This document shows positions 5,454 to 8,284 of a DNA stretch of 8,284 nt, one piece after another (the stretch's first letter is position 1; each line of letters starts with the position of its first letter). The stretch lies in the NCBI GenBank assembly GCA_010030605.1, contig RHCK01000060.1:1-8284 (forward strand), read 5' to 3'. The translations under genes and the position numbers were made by a program. The notes under the pieces are model-generated. The model ran no database searches. It had not been told where the DNA came from and was given only the letters and a program-made list of their open reading frames with translations. This DNA is from Acidimicrobiia bacterium. GTDB taxonomy: Bacteria; Actinomycetota; Acidimicrobiia; Acidimicrobiales; Ilumatobacteraceae.

Positions 5454-8284
5454 CACAGGATCCAATGTGCCGGAATCCGACGTAACTGGATCCGACGCGC
5501 CGGGGCCAGCGACAACCATCGAGTCCGCGACGTCGGGTCGGATCGACCGATCGCCGTTCGTTTTCACGATCGCGGTTCTGATCTTCGTGATGCGCGTGGT
5601 GGGACCCTTGTGGCGCGCGGGAATGCCCTCGTTCTTCCCGGATTCGGCCTCGTTCCTGAAGGTTGCTCGCCTCGGTCCGTTCTCGCCCGAGTTCTGGTTC
5701 ACCGAACGCCCGGTGGGCATGCCCCTCGTTTTCTGGCTCGTCGGATTCGACGTTCGGTGGTTGGCGGTCGTACAAAGCACGGCCTACGCGGTTACGGCGG
5801 CCTTCCTGTGCGCCACGTTGTTGCGAGTGCTGTCGTCGCGTTGGCTGGCCTGGGCCGCCTCCGCGCTGGTCGCTTCCATCGCCGCACAGCCCCGCTTCGC
5901 TCTGTGGTGCGTCGAAGCATTGAGTGAATCACTGGGTCTCACCACCTCGGTCATCGCGCTCGCCTTCTGGATCGCGTTCGCCAACCATCCGTCGCGGCGC
6001 ATGCTGACGATCTCTTCGGTCGCCACGGCCGCCTGGGCTCTGACCCGCGACTCCCACGGTCTTCCATTGATGATCGTGGTGATGGCGCTGGCATTCGGCA
6101 CGTGGCGCCTCCGGGAACCCGCCATGCGCCGCACCGCGCTTCGTTGCACACTCGCTCTCGGACTGACGTTCGCCTACGTGGTCGTCTCCCAAGGCGTGAG
6201 CAATCGAAATCAGTACCCGCTCATCAACAACGTCGGGTTGCGCATTCTCCCGGATGCATCCATGACCGAGTCGTTCGTCGACAAGGGAATGCCGATGTCG
6301 GACTCCCTGCTCGATCGGACCGGACGCAACACATGGGACGACGGTGAGGTGTTCTTGAACTCGCCCGAGCTCGAGTCATTTCGCGACTGGGTGAACGGAT
6401 CGGGACAGTTCGATCAACTCACGTCGCTCCTGACGGACGCGCCGTTCTGGATCGACGTGACCCAAAGAGAATTGCGCGGGGCCATCACCTACGACTTCGC
6501 GGACTACGACCGCTTCGATGTCGCCGATCGACTGCCGCATGGATTGCTCGGCTTCTCTGGACTCGATTCCCCGAATCAGATGTGGTTCGCCATTGTCGTC
6601 GCCATCGTCGCACTCGCCGCCATCCATCGATCCGGCCGACGGCGAATGCTCGCGCTCGTTCTGGGAACGGGATTGATCGCCACCCTCGTCGAGTTGTACG
6701 CCTCGGCCGCCACCGACGCCGTCGAAGTTCAGCGCCACCTCGTGGGTCCGCTGTTTCGTCTGCACCTGATTCTCCTCGTCATCGTCGCGGTCGCCATCGA
6801 CGAGCGATTGTCGAGGAACCGCGACCAACGGCCACGACCGATCGTGGTGCGTGATTCGTGGTTCCCCACCACGTTGGCGAGCGGCATCGTCCTCTCTCTC
6901 ATCGCGTTGTTCGCCATCGAGACACGAAGCCAGGACTTCGACCCGCAGTACGCGCGAACGATCATCGAACGAGCGGCGCGATTCGGGGGCACCTACTACG
7001 AGAACGGAATTCACAACAAGGGTCCGATCGAGACCTTCGTGTACGACTCGGTGAGACTGTTCACCTCGTATTCCACTTACTGGTTCGGAATTGCCGCGTA
7101 CGTCATCCTCATCTCGGCGGTGCTCGCAGTGGCGGCCGCGACGGTGAACCATGTCTTCGGGGGTCATCGCACCTCGATGCTTCTCGTCGGTCTGATCACT
7201 GCCGTGCACTTCTCACTCTCGTCGAGTGATTACGCGGGAGTCGTTTACAGTCGCAACCTCACGACGTGCATGATGGCCCTCGTCCTCGCCATCACCATGT
7301 CCGACCGATTTTGGGTGCACGACGGTCGTTCTCGACGGGCATGGGTGCTGTCGTTCGTGATTCTGGGCCTGGCCATTCAGACTCTTCTCACCACCGTGTT
7401 CGCCGCATTCGGATTGGTGGTGGCTCTCGTCGCGTTGCGACGGCGCGAGTCTGGCCTTCGCCGACCGATCCTGCTCGGCATCGGCGCGATGATCGCGGCC
7501 GTGATGACGGCACCCGCCTGGTATCTGCTGCGCGGAGGTTTCGATGAATTCTGGTCCGGATGGTGGACCTACGCGTCATTCATGAGCAAGGGCACCGGCC
7601 GTGGCTACATGGAACAACTCGGGCTCGGCTGGAACACGATGATCGACTACTACGGCGAGCGACCGGAATCCGTGATCGTGATCGTGGGTTTCTTGCTGTT
7701 CGCTTGGAATCGATGGACATCGATGACCCCGAAGCAACGACTGACGACGATGGCCATTGGTGCATGGTTCATCGGGGGATGGATCGAGCTGACTCTCGGA
7801 CAGCGATTCTCGAGTCACTACTTCTCGGTCATCGCGGTGCCCACCGCACTAATGCTGGCAGTGGTCGTGTCGTCGATCTCCTCGGCGATCGTGCGCCTCG
7901 GACGGTGGACTGGCGAAACCCGAGTCGGTCAGGATCAACGAATCGTTCACGCCCCGGTGCTGGCCGTCGTGGCGCTGGTGTTGGTCACTCAATGCAGCAC
8001 CCTCTTTTGGGATGGTGCCAGTCGCGCCGGTGCGTTCACCTCGTTCGCGCGTCTCGAGGAATCGCGTGACGCGGCCCGTGACGGTCAGTCCCGCACCGTA
8101 CGGGCGATCCTCGATCTGGTCTCCGACGACGGCGACGCGGTGTTGGCCTGGACCATGTACCCCTGGACCTACCTCAACAATGAACGCGTCCCCGCGACAC
8201 GATTGAGTTGGAAGTCCTTCATGTTGGGAGAGATTTATCTCGGCCGCACATCGACCGACTACGTCCTCCCGGACACCTGGGAAT
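5437..8284 (+). CDS. Very large polytopic membrane protein with two tandem GT-C glycosyltransferase-like modules, 3' end beyond window
   Basis: The frame is open without a stop from the ATG at 5437 to the right edge, giving 949 codons with no end in sight. A hydrophilic N-terminus (1-38) is followed by roughly twenty hydrophobic segments. Module 1 (about 40-457) has a first helix at 41-58, then a loop with PDSASFLKVA (Asp69) and ERPVGMPLVFWL (90-101). This resembles the acidic residue and RPPGYPL-type motif in the first external loop of GT-C enzymes. A large soluble loop lies at 252-380. After a basic linker (458-473), module 2 repeats the plan: a helix at 479-494, a loop with SQDFDPQYA (Asp500, Asp502) and NGIHNKGPIE (523-532, like the KPP motif of the PMT_2/ArnT group), and many helices to about 853. 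It then has a soluble segment with AVLAWTMYPWTYLNNERVPA, typical of GT-C C-termini. Such enzymes use polyprenyl-phosphate sugars on the outer face of the membrane. Donor and acceptor cannot be told from sequence, and the assignment is by pattern, not a database match. Confidence 0.8.
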   Translation, partial: MTIGSDTGSNVPESDVTGSDAPGPATTIESATSGRIDRSPFVFTIAVLIFVMRVVGPLWRAGMPSFFPDSASFLKVARLGPFSPEFWFTERPVGMPLVFWLVGFDVRWLAVVQSTAYAVTAAFLCATLLRVLSSRWLAWAASALVASIAAQPRFALWCVEALSESLGLTTSVIALAFWIAFANHPSRRMLTISSVATAAWALTRDSHGLPLMIVVMALAFGTWRLREPAMRRTALRCTLALGLTFAYVVVSQGVSNRNQYPLINNVGLRILPDASMTESFVDKGMPMSDSLLDRTGRNTWDDGEVFLNSPELESFRDWVNGSGQFDQLTSLLTDAPFWIDVTQRELRGAITYDFADYDRFDVADRLPHGLLGFSGLDSPNQMWFAIVVAIVALAAIHRSGRRRMLALVLGTGLIATLVELYASAATDAVEVQRHLVGPLFRLHLILLVIVAVAIDERLSRNRDQRPRPIVVRDSWFPTTLASGIVLSLIALFAIETRSQDFDPQYARTIIERAARFGGTYYENGIHNKGPIETFVYDSVRLFTSYSTYWFGIAAYVILISAVLAVAAATVNHVFGGHRTSMLLVGLITAVHFSLSSSDYAGVVYSRNLTTCMMALVLAITMSDRFWVHDGRSRRAWVLSFVILGLAIQTLLTTVFAAFGLVVALVALRRRESGLRRPILLGIGAMIAAVMTAPAWYLLRGGFDEFWSGWWTYASFMSKGTGRGYMEQLGLGWNTMIDYYGERPESVIVIVGFLLFAWNRWTSMTPKQRLTTMAIGAWFIGGWIELTLGQRFSSHYFSVIAVPTALMLAVVVSSISSAIVRLGRWTGETRVGQDQRIVHAPVLAVVALVLVTQCSTLFWDGASRAGAFTSFARLEESRDAARDGQSRTVRAILDLVSDDGDAVLAWTMYPWTYLNNERVPATRLSWKSFMLGEIYLGRTSTDYVLPDTWE
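5458..5502 (+). repeat. Three degenerate 15-bp units encoding a pentapeptide repeat
   Basis: Three consecutive in-frame 15-bp units, two starting GGATCC and one GAATCC, encode GSNVP, ESDVT and GSDAP (residues 8-22 of the large membrane protein). A partial unit, GSDT, lies just before them. The repeat makes a flexible acidic, serine-rich cytoplasmic tail ahead of the first membrane helix. Confidence 0.6.

Noticed and set aside
6820..6880. A hidden gene boundary splitting the large membrane protein into two separate genes
   Set aside because: The frame is continuous with no stop. GTG codons near 6847 could serve as a start, but without an upstream stop or clear SD a fusion is the simpler reading.
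6376..7209. 277-codon minus-strand frame inside the large membrane protein gene
   Set aside because: The product is low-complexity Arg/Asp/Glu/Gly/His, a typical mirror of a hydrophobic membrane coding sequence. The plus-strand frame has the coherent helix and loop pattern.

Overview
The window is high-GC DNA (clearly above 60% G+C by eye) from a bacterial chromosome. Gene content and order point to an actinobacterium. A block of rsmD, coaD, a DivIVA-like coiled-coil gene, a DUF177/YceD gene, rpmF, rnc and mutM is the arrangement familiar from Streptomyces, and partly from mycobacteria. Here plsX and acpP are inserted between rpmF and rnc. That insertion, the mix of SD-poor starts and possible leaderless starts, and the neighbouring giant membrane protein suggest a deep-branching actinobacterial lineage such as Acidimicrobiia. 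The lineage is inference and cannot be proved from this window.

Minus strand, 5230 down to the left edge: nine tightly packed genes read leftwards, in the order rsmD (16S rRNA methyltransferase), coaD (CoA biosynthesis), a SepIVA/DivIVA-like coiled-coil protein, a YceD/DUF177 protein, rpmF (ribosomal protein L32), plsX (acyl-ACP:phosphate acyltransferase), acpP (acyl carrier protein), rnc (RNase III) and mutM/fpg (DNA glycosylase, cut off at base 1). The first four genes are coupled by TGAATG, ATGA and GTGA junctions. The widest gap (73 nt) lies before rpmF and holds a strong Shine-Dalgarno sequence and a hairpin. A second gap (43 nt) lies before acpP and holds a plausible -10 element. The cluster joins rRNA modification and processing (RsmD, YceD, RNase III), a ribosomal protein (L32), the phosphopantetheine/ACP/phospholipid-precursor pathway (CoaD makes the CoA precursor, AcpP carries acyl chains, PlsX starts phosphatidate synthesis) and a septum-type coiled-coil protein. 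It looks like a growth-rate-linked housekeeping operon.

Plus strand, 5271 to the right edge: only 40 bp separates rsmD from a divergent pair. The first gene encodes a 60-residue zinc-ribbon protein of unknown function. The second overlaps it by 17 nt and is an uninterrupted reading frame of at least 949 codons that runs off the right edge. This second product is a polytopic membrane protein that looks like two GT-C-type glycosyltransferase modules in tandem, and it is the least ordinary item here.

I found no tRNA, rRNA, CRISPR array, insertion sequence, attachment site or convincing intrinsic terminator. No stretch longer than 300 bases lacks a gene; the longest intergenic gap is 73 nt. Most of the window is conserved housekeeping. 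I do not see a new multi-gene defence or mobile system. The best candidates for something undescribed are the tandem GT-C protein and its small zinc-ribbon partner.
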